This document shows positions 53,375 through 63,339 of a stretch of DNA of 64,000 nucleotides, in pieces. How positions within the stretch are numbered: the stretch's first letter is position 1; every line of letters begins with the position of its first letter. The translations under genes and the position numbers were made by a program. Source of the stretch: Bacillota bacterium (GTDB taxonomy: Bacteria; Bacillota; Sulfobacillia; DUMF01). Location: assembly GCA_012840015.1 (NCBI GenBank), contig DUMF01000006.1:1-64000 (forward strand), given 5' to 3'. The notes under the pieces were generated by a model. It was given only the letters and a program-made list of their open reading frames with translations. It ran no database searches and was not told where the DNA came from.

Positions 53375-54356
53375 AGTTAGGCAGGTAGACGCGTTTACTA
53401 ACGAGCGTTTCCGCGGAAATCCGGCCGGTGTGGTTTTGCATGCGGATGATCTGACACCAAGCAATATGCAACTGATCGCGCGGGAGATGAACCTTTCAGA
53501 GACAGCCTTCGTGACACACCCTGCCCCAACTTCAGGTGCGGATTTCGGCGTTCGATTCTTCACGCCGCAAACTGAAGTGCCTTTCTGCGGCCATGCTACC
53601 GTCGCTACCTTCTTCAGTCTGGCTGAGGAGGGTATGCTCCCTGCAACCGGCCCGGTTGTAACGGTCAGGCAGAAAACGGGGGCTGGAGTCCTACCGGTTC
53701 ACGTACACTTCGGCGAAAACAAAACACCCGCGATGGTAATGATGGAACAGAATCCTCCCATGACGAGGCCATCAGCTCTGGATCCAGAGAGCATTGCGCC
53801 GGTGCTCGGGGTAAGGCCCGATGATATCTGTGGCGGTCCGATGGGCCTTTGTAACACGGGTAACTGGCACCTATTCGTGCCATTGCGACGGGATAGATTT
53901 TCCTCTCTTCAAGTGGATCTGGAGCGCCTCGCCAAGCTGAACCGGGAAGTCGGGGCTATCACCACCCACCTTTACTGTTTTCTCTCGCCCGGCGGTACCG
54001 TTCAGCTACATACGAGGGATTTCGCCCCAGCGGTAGGTGTGGCGGAGGACCCCGTAACGGGTAGCGCCAGCGGCGCGCTGGCTGGTTTCTTGAGTCTTTG
54101 TGCTTACGATCCTTATGCTGCCGCAATCTGGCCTGCAGGGGCAAGCCGCGTTGAGCTGGCGAGATTCCTTGAAAAGCATACTCTTCAGCTCCCGCGAGCG
54201 GAAACGGTACTGGTGAAGCTGAACATGGAGCAAGGGAAGGAAATCGGGAGGGATGGTTTGGTCTTTACGGAGGTAGAGATTAGTGGGTCGCGCGTGAAAA
54301 CGGTGAGGGCAGGAGGGCAGGCTGTGACGGTGATGGATGCTGTCATGTACGTGTAG
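53361..54356 (+). CDS. PhzF-family isomerase-like protein
   Basis: The product is 331 aa from the GTG at 53361 (MREVRVRQVDAFTNERFRGN); the frame is open 10 codons upstream. Signatures: RGNPAGVVL, AREMNLSETAFV with the catalytic Glu, VRFFTPQTEVPFCGHATVAT and AVGVAEDPVTGSASGALAGFL. PhzF relatives catalyse proton shifts on small metabolites; there are no phenazine genes here, so the substrate is unknown. Confidence 0.92.
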   Translation: MREVRVRQVDAFTNERFRGNPAGVVLHADDLTPSNMQLIAREMNLSETAFVTHPAPTSGADFGVRFFTPQTEVPFCGHATVATFFSLAEEGMLPATGPVVTVRQKTGAGVLPVHVHFGENKTPAMVMMEQNPPMTRPSALDPESIAPVLGVRPDDICGGPMGLCNTGNWHLFVPLRRDRFSSLQVDLERLAKLNREVGAITTHLYCFLSPGGTVQLHTRDFAPAVGVAEDPVTGSASGALAGFLSLCAYDPYAAAIWPAGASRVELARFLEKHTLQLPRAETVLVKLNMEQGKEIGRDGLVFTEVEISGSRVKTVRAGGQAVTVMDAVMYV

Positions 54357-54427
54357 GTCGCTCCGCATAGACCGGTTGGCGGGAACGACTTCTAGCGTCT
54401 TGCGTCTATGGGTAGGGGTGATGCTCC

Positions 54428-56905
54428 GTGTCTTTATCGCGAGGAAAACGGTTTGCCCTGGCAATCCTTCTAGCTGGCTTTTTCTTGCTAGGTATGGCAG
54501 CATGCGGCAATGCCAGCCCGCCCGCGAAATCTGAGGGTCAGATTTTGCGTGAGGCCTACAAAGCCTACCGGCAGTCTCTCGAAGCTCCAGGCGGCAAAAC
54601 GCCTGGCGATACGGCCGGCGGGGAGACTTGGAGAGAGCCTGTCATAAAAGGAGGGAAAACCACGATGCTCCCCGCCATAAGGGATTATCTCTCAGACGCA
54701 ACTGACCATCTCGAAGTACAATTTGCCGCCGAGTGCCTCACGCTTTGGGGTACACCCGACGCTGATGGGGCCGCAATCCTTTTGGACTATCTGCGAAAAC
54801 CGGGTGCCCGGCCTTGGGCCGTGCAATACGCGCTCCAGCGCCTGCTGACCAGAGAGCAATCGTTGGAGCTGGGGAAGCAGCTCCTGGATTACCCCAGTAC
54901 TGTAAGGAGTTCGCTCATAAGCGTGCTGACCTGTGTGAAGGCGCTGGACCCTGTGCAAATTCGGCAGCTCATGGTGAGCAGCGAGAGTGACGTGTCGAGT
55001 TGGTGGCTGTTGCTGGATTCGGTTGCGCAGCAGTTTGCGGACGACGAGAAGCTCTTCGCATGGCTCGATGGCACTTACCTCCAAATGAAAAGCGATGAAG
55101 CTAGGGTCTTCTTGGTACAGTTCGTCGTCCAGAGGGGGCGCCCTTGGGCAAAAGACGAATCAACGGCGCGGGCATTGTCTTGGTTGGAGCGCAGGCTGGA
55201 TGGTGAGCGTGGCACGAGAGTGAGGCAGGAGATACTGCACGGCATGTATGATCTCGGGAAGACGTCTGCCCTAAAGGCACTCGTAGAGGAAATAGAAAAG
55301 AGCGGCTGCGCCAGGTATGCGAGTATTGCAACTGCCAGCCACCTCGAAGAAATAAGGGATAGATTCCCTTCCTCGATGATTGCCAGAGGCATGGCGGCCT
55401 ATGAAGCCGTTCGAGGCGAGCCGTACCTGGGCATTGACAGGATGCGTGCAGCAGCCGCAGAAGGCGGATGGTGGCCTTATAACTATGGCGATGGTCAGTA
55501 TTGCCCCGACAGGGAGATCAAAGGCTGGCGAAGTTTTCTAGCACAATTCCCAGGACATCCCGCGGCAGACGATGCTGCCTATCGACTTGGGCGTTGCCTC
55601 GAAATTGAAGGTCGCTGGGATGAGGCCTTGAATGCCCTGTACAAAGCGATGTCGTTGCCGGATGGGGACTGCAGTACTCACGCGGCAGGTAGAATCGCGT
55701 ACATCCTCGACGCTGAGATGCCCGATACCGATATGCCGGCCGTTCTTTCGGGGGGCACTTTAGACCCTGCTCTGCGGCCCTTGGTGGAGTACGCGTTGGC
55801 TGTGCGCAAACTTCGCCAAGACAAGTTCCAGGAGGCAGCTGATGCTCTCGAAGCGCTTCTCAGCTCTGATCGCGAGCTGCGGGGCGTGATGAACCGAGAG
55901 CCGGGGCGGGAGGATGACTTGCGCCAGAGGATCGAGGCACAGGCGGAGCAGGCTAGGCGCCTGGCGGCGCTCGAGAGAAGAGCCCAGAAGGCGGAGAGAT
56001 CTGGCCAGACCGAGGAGCAAGCTCAGGCTTTGTATGATCTGGCAGCGGCGATATTCCATGATGAGCTGACTTATTACAACCATGTGTGGCAAGGCCGGAG
56101 AGCACAATACAGGTGGGTTAACTACCTGGAGAGTGCGTGGCATAATGACCTCCCTTCGCAACTGGGAGAGTACATTTCGGAGTTGATCAACTATACTCAC
56201 TCGGCCTCGATCTTCCGGCGTCTCGTCGATTTGAAAGGGGTGCCTGCGGAAATACGCGCCAGGGCGCTTTACTCCCTCGGACTATCCTACGAAGGCATAG
56301 CGAGCTGGGGCTCGGAGACGGAGTTCCTTCCAGAAGATTATTCTAAACTGGCACTGGAGTCTTTCGAACGCTTCGTACGAGAATATCCGGACTCCTCCAT
56401 GGCTGACGATGCCATGCTCGCAATTGGCGTGTATCGGCAGGATGTGGAATACCTGAAGACGATACTGCAAAAATATCCGAACGGCGATAGGGCTGAGGAT
56501 ATCGAGAGACTGCTAAGAGACCGAAGCTGGGCCCAGTACCCCGTTCGACCATCGAGGCGCAAGGAGACCCCGCTTTGGTCCGACGTCACGCGGGCCAACC
56601 TGCCGGTTGAAGTACGCGAATGGGTAGAAAGGGAAAGAGAGAAAAGCCTGGACGAGGTGAAATCGTACTTCTACCACGCTGGGCACACTTACGTACTTAT
56701 TGCAACGGGAGAAAAACCAACAGCCGGATACAGTGTTGGAGTACGCTCGGTGGAAGCGCGTGACGGTCGCCTCATCGTGCATTGGGCCCAGAGCTCCCCA
56801 CGGGCCGGTACTGCTGTGGCACAGGTGATCAGCTACCCCCATATCGTGATTAAGGTGCAGGGACAGTTCAAAGCTGTAGAGTTCACAGAGGATAAGGATA
56901 AATAG
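54428..56905 (+). CDS. Large repeat lipoprotein with PrcB-like C-terminal domain
   Basis: The product is 825 aa; GTG start after GGGGTG. The signal peptide ends in the lipobox LGMAAC. Residues about 80-340 are helical repeats of HEAT type, and about 350-690 contain tetratricopeptide-like units (AADDAAYRLGRCLEIEGRWDEAL ... FVREYPDSSMADDAML). The last 100 residues form a PrcB-like domain (ATGEKPTAGYSVGVRSVEA ... SYPHIVIKV), the second in this window after that of FolC. It is probably an extracellular scaffold. The exact role is unknown. Confidence 0.75.
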   Translation: MSLSRGKRFALAILLAGFFLLGMAACGNASPPAKSEGQILREAYKAYRQSLEAPGGKTPGDTAGGETWREPVIKGGKTTMLPAIRDYLSDATDHLEVQFAAECLTLWGTPDADGAAILLDYLRKPGARPWAVQYALQRLLTREQSLELGKQLLDYPSTVRSSLISVLTCVKALDPVQIRQLMVSSESDVSSWWLLLDSVAQQFADDEKLFAWLDGTYLQMKSDEARVFLVQFVVQRGRPWAKDESTARALSWLERRLDGERGTRVRQEILHGMYDLGKTSALKALVEEIEKSGCARYASIATASHLEEIRDRFPSSMIARGMAAYEAVRGEPYLGIDRMRAAAAEGGWWPYNYGDGQYCPDREIKGWRSFLAQFPGHPAADDAAYRLGRCLEIEGRWDEALNALYKAMSLPDGDCSTHAAGRIAYILDAEMPDTDMPAVLSGGTLDPALRPLVEYALAVRKLRQDKFQEAADALEALLSSDRELRGVMNREPGREDDLRQRIEAQAEQARRLAALERRAQKAERSGQTEEQAQALYDLAAAIFHDELTYYNHVWQGRRAQYRWVNYLESAWHNDLPSQLGEYISELINYTHSASIFRRLVDLKGVPAEIRARALYSLGLSYEGIASWGSETEFLPEDYSKLALESFERFVREYPDSSMADDAMLAIGVYRQDVEYLKTILQKYPNGDRAEDIERLLRDRSWAQYPVRPSRRKETPLWSDVTRANLPVEVREWVEREREKSLDEVKSYFYHAGHTYVLIATGEKPTAGYSVGVRSVEARDGRLIVHWAQSSPRAGTAVAQVISYPHIVIKVQGQFKAVEFTEDKDK

Positions 56906-57001
56906 GATACCAGCACCAGTGGCAACCACGGCATGGTCTAGTCGTTAGCGGCCTCCCCCAGGTATTTCTCCGGCAAAGGGGGGCTGCCATACCGCTACCG
57001 G

Positions 57002-57030
57002 TTGACTCGCGCCCTTAGACAAAGTAGACT
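57002..57030 (+). promoter_or_regulatory. Putative promoter of the second flavoprotein gene
   Basis: TTGACT (57002-57007), a 17-bp spacer and TAGACT (57025-57030) fit a sigma-A-type promoter 45 bp before the ATG. The -10 box is weak; TATAGT at 57030 overlaps it but at a longer spacing. Confidence 0.45.
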
Positions 57031-57074
57031 ATAGTTAGATCGTGAACGAAATCACAAGGATACGAGGTGAATTT

Positions 57075-58538
57075 ATGGCAGCAAAGGGGAAGTTGACGTG
57101 GTTGGTGGCTTTACTTATCTGCCTTGCGGTAGCGGGACTGAGCTTTGCGGGCTGCGCTCGCCCACAACCTGCTCCTCCGAAAGCCACAGAGGGCCCGGCG
57201 ACGGAAAAGTATGACGTGGTCGTTGTGGGCGCCGGGCTGGCGGGGTTATCGGGAGCGATCGCTGCGGCGGAAAACGGTGCGAAGGTGGCTTTGCTGGAGC
57301 GTATGCCATATGTGGGTGGCAATTCCATACTGTCCACAGGAGCTCTTTACGTCGGGGCGACGTCGATTCAAGCGGCTGCCGGCATCAAGGATAGCCCCGA
57401 CGATTTCTATAAAGAGGCAATGGCGAAGAGTAAGGACCGCAGGGATCCCGTGCAAACCAGGTTGGTGGCGGATTTGGGCGGCGAGACGGTTGATTGGCTC
57501 ATCGCACAGGGAGTGAAGTTCAGTGACAAGGTAACGCCCGTGATGGGTAGTCCGACGCCAAGGGCTCACCAGGCATTGCCCAACGCGGCGGGGCTTATTT
57601 CGGCTTTGAAAGATTCCGCGGAGAAGAAGGGCGTAAAGATCTTCATGGAAACGAGGGCCACCAAGCTTATCATGAGCGCAGATGGCAAGGTGGCGGGTCT
57701 TGAAGCGACTGACAAGTCAGGCAAGAGCATAAAATTCGAGACACCTGCCGTAATCCTCGCGACGGGCGGTTTCGGTGCTAATCCGGAGCTTTTGAAGAAG
57801 TACATCCCCGATATGGCCAACGCGATTTACGCGGGCCACCCGGGTACTACCGGCGACGGTTTACTTATGGCTTTGGAAGTAGGGGCTGATACCGTAGACA
57901 TAAACGAACCCTGGTGGACACCTACCATAGAAGTGAACAAGAAGCAGTTGATAACATCGCTTGTGTTGTCCAAGGGTGCGATTCTCGTCAATTCCAAGGG
58001 GCAGAGGTTCACAGATGAAACCGCGTCCTATGCCGAGACCGCGGCTGCGGTACTGAAGACGGGCGAGCCGTTCGTATACGAGGTTTTCGACGCTAACGTG
58101 AGTGAGGCTGTTTACAAGGTGCCCGAATACAAGGAAAAAGGCATGGTAGTCGAAGCCAACACCATCGAAGAGCTGGCTCAGAAGATGGGTGTTGACGCGA
58201 AAGCGTTGAAAGCGACGATAAACGAGTATAACAAGGCCGTGGCGACCCAAAAGGATAAGTTCGGGCGGAAGATATTTGGCAAGAAGCTCGAAAGGGCTCC
58301 GTTCGCGTTCATAAAAGTCAAACCCGGTACGATAATGACCCCAGGCGGTTTGCGGATCGATGGGGAGACCAGAGTGATCAAGAAAGACAAGTCGCCCATA
58401 TCAGGCCTTTACGCTGCTGGCGAGGTGACAGGAGGCTACCGTGCTTTCGGATACATCGGTGGAGATTCTCTGGCGCACTGCGCCGTAACGGGTATGGTGG
58501 CGGGCCAGAAGGCAGCGGCTTACGCAAAGCAGAAATAG
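57075..58538 (+). CDS. Second exported flavoprotein reductase lipoprotein (fumarate reductase family paralogue)
   Basis: The product is 487 aa from the ATG at 57075, after GAGGTG. The signal peptide ends in the lipobox SFAGC, followed by a short linker. FAD-binding features: YDVVVVGAGLAGLSGAIAAA, ERMPYVGGNSILSTGALYVG and VILATGGFGANPELL. Two sites conserved in the first flavoprotein differ: ERRD is replaced by ASYAE in GQRFTDETASYAE, and the Arg of NRVGGNAL is missing (FGYIGGDSLAH). The substrate is therefore probably not fumarate. No FMN-binding protein gene adjoins it; a transporter gene follows. Confidence 0.87.
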   Translation: MAAKGKLTWLVALLICLAVAGLSFAGCARPQPAPPKATEGPATEKYDVVVVGAGLAGLSGAIAAAENGAKVALLERMPYVGGNSILSTGALYVGATSIQAAAGIKDSPDDFYKEAMAKSKDRRDPVQTRLVADLGGETVDWLIAQGVKFSDKVTPVMGSPTPRAHQALPNAAGLISALKDSAEKKGVKIFMETRATKLIMSADGKVAGLEATDKSGKSIKFETPAVILATGGFGANPELLKKYIPDMANAIYAGHPGTTGDGLLMALEVGADTVDINEPWWTPTIEVNKKQLITSLVLSKGAILVNSKGQRFTDETASYAETAAAVLKTGEPFVYEVFDANVSEAVYKVPEYKEKGMVVEANTIEELAQKMGVDAKALKATINEYNKAVATQKDKFGRKIFGKKLERAPFAFIKVKPGTIMTPGGLRIDGETRVIKKDKSPISGLYAAGEVTGGYRAFGYIGGDSLAHCAVTGMVAGQKAAAYAKQK

Positions 58539-58580
58539 AGCGTAACTAGAGCACAAACAAGTAGAGTATCCCCCTTGAAT

Positions 58581-58611
58581 GGCCAGGCTCCCAACTATGG
58601 CGAGTCTGGCC
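58581..58611 (+). terminator. Putative terminator after the second flavoprotein
   Basis: GGCCAGGCTC (58581-58590) pairs with GAGTCTGGCC (58602-58611) with one G-T pair, 11-base loop. The following GTTTGT is only a weak T-tract, so termination may be partial. Confidence 0.5.
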
Positions 58612-58717
58612 GTTTGTACCTGCGGACTGGTAAGGAGAAGGTATTCGGCCGGTTTGTGCCGAAGGGTTATATTTGTTCATTGGGGACGCAACGGGAAAAC
58701 GCGACGGAGGTGGCAGT

Positions 58718-60196
58718 TTGGGTATCCGGCTACGTGCGTTAATCTTCTGTGCACTGTTGTTCACTGACATCCTTTCACAGTACTGGAACGGCGTTTCGAG
58801 CTTGTTTCTAGGGTGCGTGGCCGCGCTTGCCTGGATTACTGCACTTCCTGCCGCAGATAAGGTCTCCAGAAATATCTCGTTGATACTTGGGAGCGTCGGG
58901 CTGGTTTTATTTGTGTACAACAGAGTTCCGCTTGAAGTGGTTATGTCCAGCTTTGGAGAAAACATAGGGGTGCTGATGGTAATGACGCTTGTCCCGCTCA
59001 TGGGCACCGTGATTGAGCTGGGGGAGTACAATGACGCTTTGCGCGCGATTTCCAAACGGGTAAAGAGCCCCACCGCCCTTTTCGTGTTTTCACTCGTCCT
59101 GGTCTATCTCATCGGCTCAGTGCTGCTGACCACGGCGATCGCACTGGTGTGGATGGTACTGGTGCCAGCGGTACTTCAAGTGGGCAAGAAACCTGCAGAG
59201 TTCCTTTCGGATTGCCTGCCTCGAGGATATGACGCTTCACTTCTCTGGACGCCGGTCAGCCCTTCTATGGCTGCTACTCTAAGCGCGACGCGAACGCCCT
59301 GGCCTTCCGTGTTTGCGCCTGGGTTGGTGCTCAGCCTGGGAGTGCTCATTTCCGCAGTCGTTACCGAGTTAGGTACTCCTCAGCTCAAAAGACGTCCCGA
59401 GGCGGATCGTGTTGTAGCTGATCCCTCTACTCCGGTTGCGGGTGTTACGGGCGCTACCGAGGGTTGCGTTTGTGGAGGGACCGCCAGCGGCGCTGCGACC
59501 AGTAATAGAGTGGCTGACCCTACGGCGGCCAGCGACATGGTTGTCAGCACGATGGCTAATCCTGAAAGACGCGTTGCGGAGCTCGCCATTGGGCTTCTAT
59601 CGTTTATAGTGGCCGCTGCTTCCTTAAACCTGTCTGGACTCACTGTATATCAGAGTATGGTACCGTGTGTACTAATTGGAGTGCTAATATGGGCTGCCTA
59701 TCTGCGCAAACTGCCCCAAGCCTGCCGGGCTATCATACCTTTTTTTGCCAAAAGGGTGCCAGGCCTTTCAAACCAGTTCGTGTTAATGATAATTGCAGGT
59801 TTCCTAGGTAGAGCAGTTCAGATTGCATGCAAGAATACCCGTTTCAGCTTCCTCAGCGGCCTGCCCAACCTTGGCCCGATCGGCTTTTCCCTTGTAGTGT
59901 CGCTTTTGGTTTGGGGCAGCGCGATGGTGGGGATTCACCCTATCATAGGCACGAGCATCGTCTACTCAATAGTCTCCCCTTATGCGGGCCGTTTTTCCGG
60001 CCTACCCATGACCCTTGCGCTGCTGTTAGGCTCGTGCCTGGGCTTCAGCATATCTCCGATCTCTGCGACCATTCTCATTACTTCTTCCTGCGCTGGAGGA
60101 AACACCGTAGACGTGGGCCTCAAGAAGCACTGGAAGTTTGTGCTTCTCTCATGGGTGGTTTGCAGCGCGTGTGTACCCTTCGTGGTCCCCTGTTGA
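58718..60196 (+). CDS. Predicted ion-transporter-type membrane protein (NhaC-like)
   Basis: The product is 492 aa from the TTG at 58718, 8 nt after GGAGG; the frame is open 15 codons upstream. There are about eleven to twelve membrane helices in two halves split by a hydrophilic loop of about 90 residues (positions about 220-310) rich in Thr, Ala and Val. LPRGYDASLLWTPVSPSMAATLSATRT and SCLGFSISPISATILITSSC resemble the paired hairpin regions of IT-superfamily transporters. It may import or export the substrate of the adjacent flavoprotein; that is inference from order. Confidence 0.6.
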   Translation: MGIRLRALIFCALLFTDILSQYWNGVSSLFLGCVAALAWITALPAADKVSRNISLILGSVGLVLFVYNRVPLEVVMSSFGENIGVLMVMTLVPLMGTVIELGEYNDALRAISKRVKSPTALFVFSLVLVYLIGSVLLTTAIALVWMVLVPAVLQVGKKPAEFLSDCLPRGYDASLLWTPVSPSMAATLSATRTPWPSVFAPGLVLSLGVLISAVVTELGTPQLKRRPEADRVVADPSTPVAGVTGATEGCVCGGTASGAATSNRVADPTAASDMVVSTMANPERRVAELAIGLLSFIVAAASLNLSGLTVYQSMVPCVLIGVLIWAAYLRKLPQACRAIIPFFAKRVPGLSNQFVLMIIAGFLGRAVQIACKNTRFSFLSGLPNLGPIGFSLVVSLLVWGSAMVGIHPIIGTSIVYSIVSPYAGRFSGLPMTLALLLGSCLGFSISPISATILITSSCAGGNTVDVGLKKHWKFVLLSWVVCSACVPFVVPC

Positions 60197-60311
60197 CACT
60201 TCCGGTCTGTTACAAGCTGCGTGCGGCAACGCCTGGACGGAGCCTTTATCAAAAGTGGGGACTTTGTGACATCAACCGACGAGCACCGCCGCATCTATCA
60301 CATAAACTGGA

Positions 60312-60340
60312 TTGACAAGGGCCTCGAGCGCTGATATAAA
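60312..60340 (+). promoter_or_regulatory. pyr operon promoter
   Basis: TTGACA (60312-60317), a 17-bp spacer and TATAAA (60335-60340) form a near-consensus sigma-A promoter just ahead of the PyrR-binding leader. Confidence 0.8.
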
Positions 60341-60355
60341 GTATAGGCGAAAGCG

Positions 60356-60390
60356 ATCCTTTAATTTGGTCCAGTGAGGCCAAAAAGGAA
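60356..60390 (+). promoter_or_regulatory. PyrR-binding leader element
   Basis: ATCCTTTAA and the loop GGTCCAGTGAGGCC followed by AAAAAGGAA match the conserved PyrR-binding stem-loop (the anti-antiterminator) of Bacillota pyr leaders. When UMP is high, PyrR bound here favours the terminator downstream and lowers transcription of the operon. Confidence 0.9.
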
Positions 60391-60413
60391 GTGATACTGA
60401 TGTATGGAATCAC

Positions 60414-60451
60414 AACTCTCATCCGTTCGAGACGGCGGATGAGAGTTTTTT
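60414..60451 (+). terminator. pyr attenuator terminator
   Basis: AACTCTCATCCG (60414-60425) pairs perfectly with CGGATGAGAGTT (60436-60447), followed by a run of T to 60451. Together with the PyrR element before it, it forms the attenuator ahead of pyrR. Confidence 0.92.
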
Positions 60452-60556
60452 GTTGGCTGCAAGGGTGAAGGCGAGTAGGACACTTCGCGGGCGCTTCAGG
60501 CCGCGCAAGGACGCAGTGGGAGAGGGAAAACGATAATTCGGACTGGGGGCGAGTGA

Positions 60557-61117
<561 letters not shown>

Positions 61118-62050
61118 ATGCACCGGTGGGACCTGTTGGGGCTGGAGAACACGAGCGCGAGCGACATAGTGTGGATCTTGGATACGGCGAAATCCATGAG
61201 CGACATAATGACGCGCGATATCAAAAAGGTGCCTACCCTGAGGGGCAAGTCCGTGTGCACTCTCTTCTTCGAGCCCAGCACCCGCACGAGGAGCTCCTTC
61301 GAGTTGGCCTGCAAATATCTCAGCGCGGATACGCTAAGCTTCTCTACCACGACGTCCAGCGTGAGGAAAGGAGAAACCCTGGCGGATACAGCCTTGAATA
61401 TACAGGCCATGGGAATCGACGCCGTGGTGATCAGGCATCAGTCTTCAGGTGCGCCCCACTACCTCGCGCAAAAGCTGAAGTGCCCGGTGATTAACGCAGG
61501 CGATGGTATGCATGAGCATCCCACGCAGGCGCTGTTGGACATGTATACCATGCGAGAGCATGGCGTGAATTTTGAAGGGGCCAAAGTGGCGATAATCGGT
61601 GACATCGCACACAGCAGGGTGGCGAGGTCTAACGCCTGGGGGCTGACGAAGCTCGGAGCACACGTGGTGTTCTGCGGTCCGCCCACACTGATTCCCCCGG
61701 ATGCAGACAAGCTTGGGGCCGAAGTAGTTGCCGACGCAGACGAGGCAGTGAGAGATGCAGACGTGGTGTACATGCTCAGACTTCAGCTCGAACGCCAATC
61801 CGGCGGGCTTTTTCCCAGCGTGAGGGAGTACCGCGAACTATACGGGTTGAACAGGCGGAGGCTGGCGCTGGCGAAGCGAGGAGCTTTGGTGATGCACCCA
61901 GGGCCTATGAATCGGGGAGTGGAGATAGAATCCGACGTGGCGGACGGGCCGCAGTCGGTGATACTCGAGCAGGTTACCGGCGGCGTGCTGGTCAGGATGG
62001 CCGTGCTATTCAGAGCGTTAGGGGGCGGAAACGAATGGGCTGGCTCATAA
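61118..62050 (+). CDS. pyrB: Aspartate carbamoyltransferase catalytic subunit
   Basis: The product is 310 aa. The carbamoyl phosphate site [50 protein letters not shown] and [13 protein letters not shown] mark the family. It makes carbamoyl-aspartate, the first committed step of pyrimidine synthesis. It overlaps pyrC by 16 bp. No regulatory subunit gene (pyrI) is seen. Confidence 0.98.
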   Translation: MHRWDLLGLENTSASDIVWILDTAKSMSDIMTRDIKKVPTLRGKSVCTLFFEPSTRTRSSFELACKYLSADTLSFSTTTSSVRKGETLADTALNIQAMGIDAVVIRHQSSGAPHYLAQKLKCPVINAGDGMHEHPTQALLDMYTMREHGVNFEGAKVAIIGDIAHSRVARSNAWGLTKLGAHVVFCGPPTLIPPDADKLGAEVVADADEAVRDADVVYMLRLQLERQSGGLFPSVREYRELYGLNRRRLALAKRGALVMHPGPMNRGVEIESDVADGPQSVILEQVTGGVLVRMAVLFRALGGGNEWAGS

Positions 62051-63339
62051 AAGGTGGAAGGATAGTCGACCCAGCGAATCATCTGGACCGTGTAATGGAT
62101 CTGAGGATCGAAGAGGGGCGGGTCGCCGAGGTAGGGGAGAAGCTGGAAAGGCGGGCTTCCGACCGCGTGCTGGATGCGAATGGTTTGGTGGTGGCTCCCG
62201 GTCTCATAGACATGCATGCACACTTTAGGGAACCAGGGCACGAGGAGAAGGAAGATATCGAAACAGGGAGTAAGGCTGCGGTGATGGGCGGGTACACGAC
62301 GGTGGCATGTATGGCCAACACGGATCCGGTCTGCGACAACGCTGCGGTGGTACGTTATGTGATTGAACGGGGAAAGCAAGTTGGACTGTGCGATGTGCTG
62401 CCTATAGGTGCCGTGAGCAAGGGGCTCAAAGGCGAGGAGCTGGCTGAGATGGCCGATATGGCGAAGGCGGGAGCGGTAGCCTTTTCCGATGACGGGAGGC
62501 CCGTAACCAGTGCCTCCCTCATGATGAAGGCGCTTCAATACTCCCAAATCGTAAAGAAGCCAGTGATTTCCCATGCTGAAGATGTCTCACTTTCGTCCGG
62601 AACATCTATGCACTTTGGGAGAGTTTCCACGAGGCTTGGCCTGCGAGGGGTGCCGTCTGCGGGAGAAGAAAGCATCGTGATGAGAGATGTGATGCTTTGC
62701 AGGGAAGTCGGAGGGAAGCTTCATCTAGCCCACCTCAGCAGTGCCTGGAGCGTTCGATTCGTACGCTGGGCAAAGGCGAATGGCCTTCGTTTCACTGCCG
62801 AAGCCACGCCCCATCACCTGAGCCTTGACCACGACTATCTGTTGGAGCACCCTTATGACACAAATGCCAAAGTGAACCCTCCATTGCGCGCTCCCGAAGA
62901 TAGGGCCGAGGTATGTAAAGGCTTAAGTGACGGCACGATCGACGTCATCGCCACTGATCACGCTCCGCACTGCGTGGACGACAAAGACCTGGAATTCGAC
63001 CAGGCGGCCTTCGGCATATCCGGTTTGGAAACGGCGCTGCCGGTTTGCTACACCACTCTGGTGCAGGATATGGGTATGAGCCTCAGTTCGCTGATAACCA
63101 AGATGAGCCTCATTCCGGCGCAGATCCTTGGCCTGGATTCAGTGCTGAGGGGTACGCTGACGCCTGGGGCGAGAGCCGATATCGTGATATTCGATCCCCA
63201 TACCGAACGCGTGGTCGACGTCGGGGAGTTTCAGTCGAAGGGGCACAATACGCCTTTCGCTGGCTCCAAGCTGCGAGGATGGCCTGTCCATACCTTCTAC
63301 AAAGGTAACCTCGTGATGACTGAGCGGAGGCTCGCCTGA
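62035..63339 (+). CDS. pyrC: Dihydroorotase
   Basis: The product is 434 aa of the amidohydrolase fold. Zinc ligands: [20 protein letters not shown] (HxH), VISHAED and LHLAHLSS, plus ATDHAPHC with the catalytic Asp. It closes carbamoyl-aspartate to dihydroorotate. The stop overlaps the carA start (TGATG). Confidence 0.97.
   Translation: MGWLIKGGRIVDPANHLDRVMDLRIEEGRVAEVGEKLERRASDRVLDANGLVVAPGLIDMHAHFREPGHEEKEDIETGSKAAVMGGYTTVACMANTDPVCDNAAVVRYVIERGKQVGLCDVLPIGAVSKGLKGEELAEMADMAKAGAVAFSDDGRPVTSASLMMKALQYSQIVKKPVISHAEDVSLSSGTSMHFGRVSTRLGLRGVPSAGEESIVMRDVMLCREVGGKLHLAHLSSAWSVRFVRWAKANGLRFTAEATPHHLSLDHDYLLEHPYDTNAKVNPPLRAPEDRAEVCKGLSDGTIDVIATDHAPHCVDDKDLEFDQAAFGISGLETALPVCYTTLVQDMGMSLSSLITKMSLIPAQILGLDSVLRGTLTPGARADIVIFDPHTERVVDVGEFQSKGHNTPFAGSKLRGWPVHTFYKGNLVMTERRLA

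Noticed and set aside
56940-57000. GC-rich dyad (GGCCTCCCCC ... GGGGGGCTGCC) after the repeat lipoprotein gene
   Set aside because: The arms pair imperfectly and no T-run follows, so I do not call a terminator.
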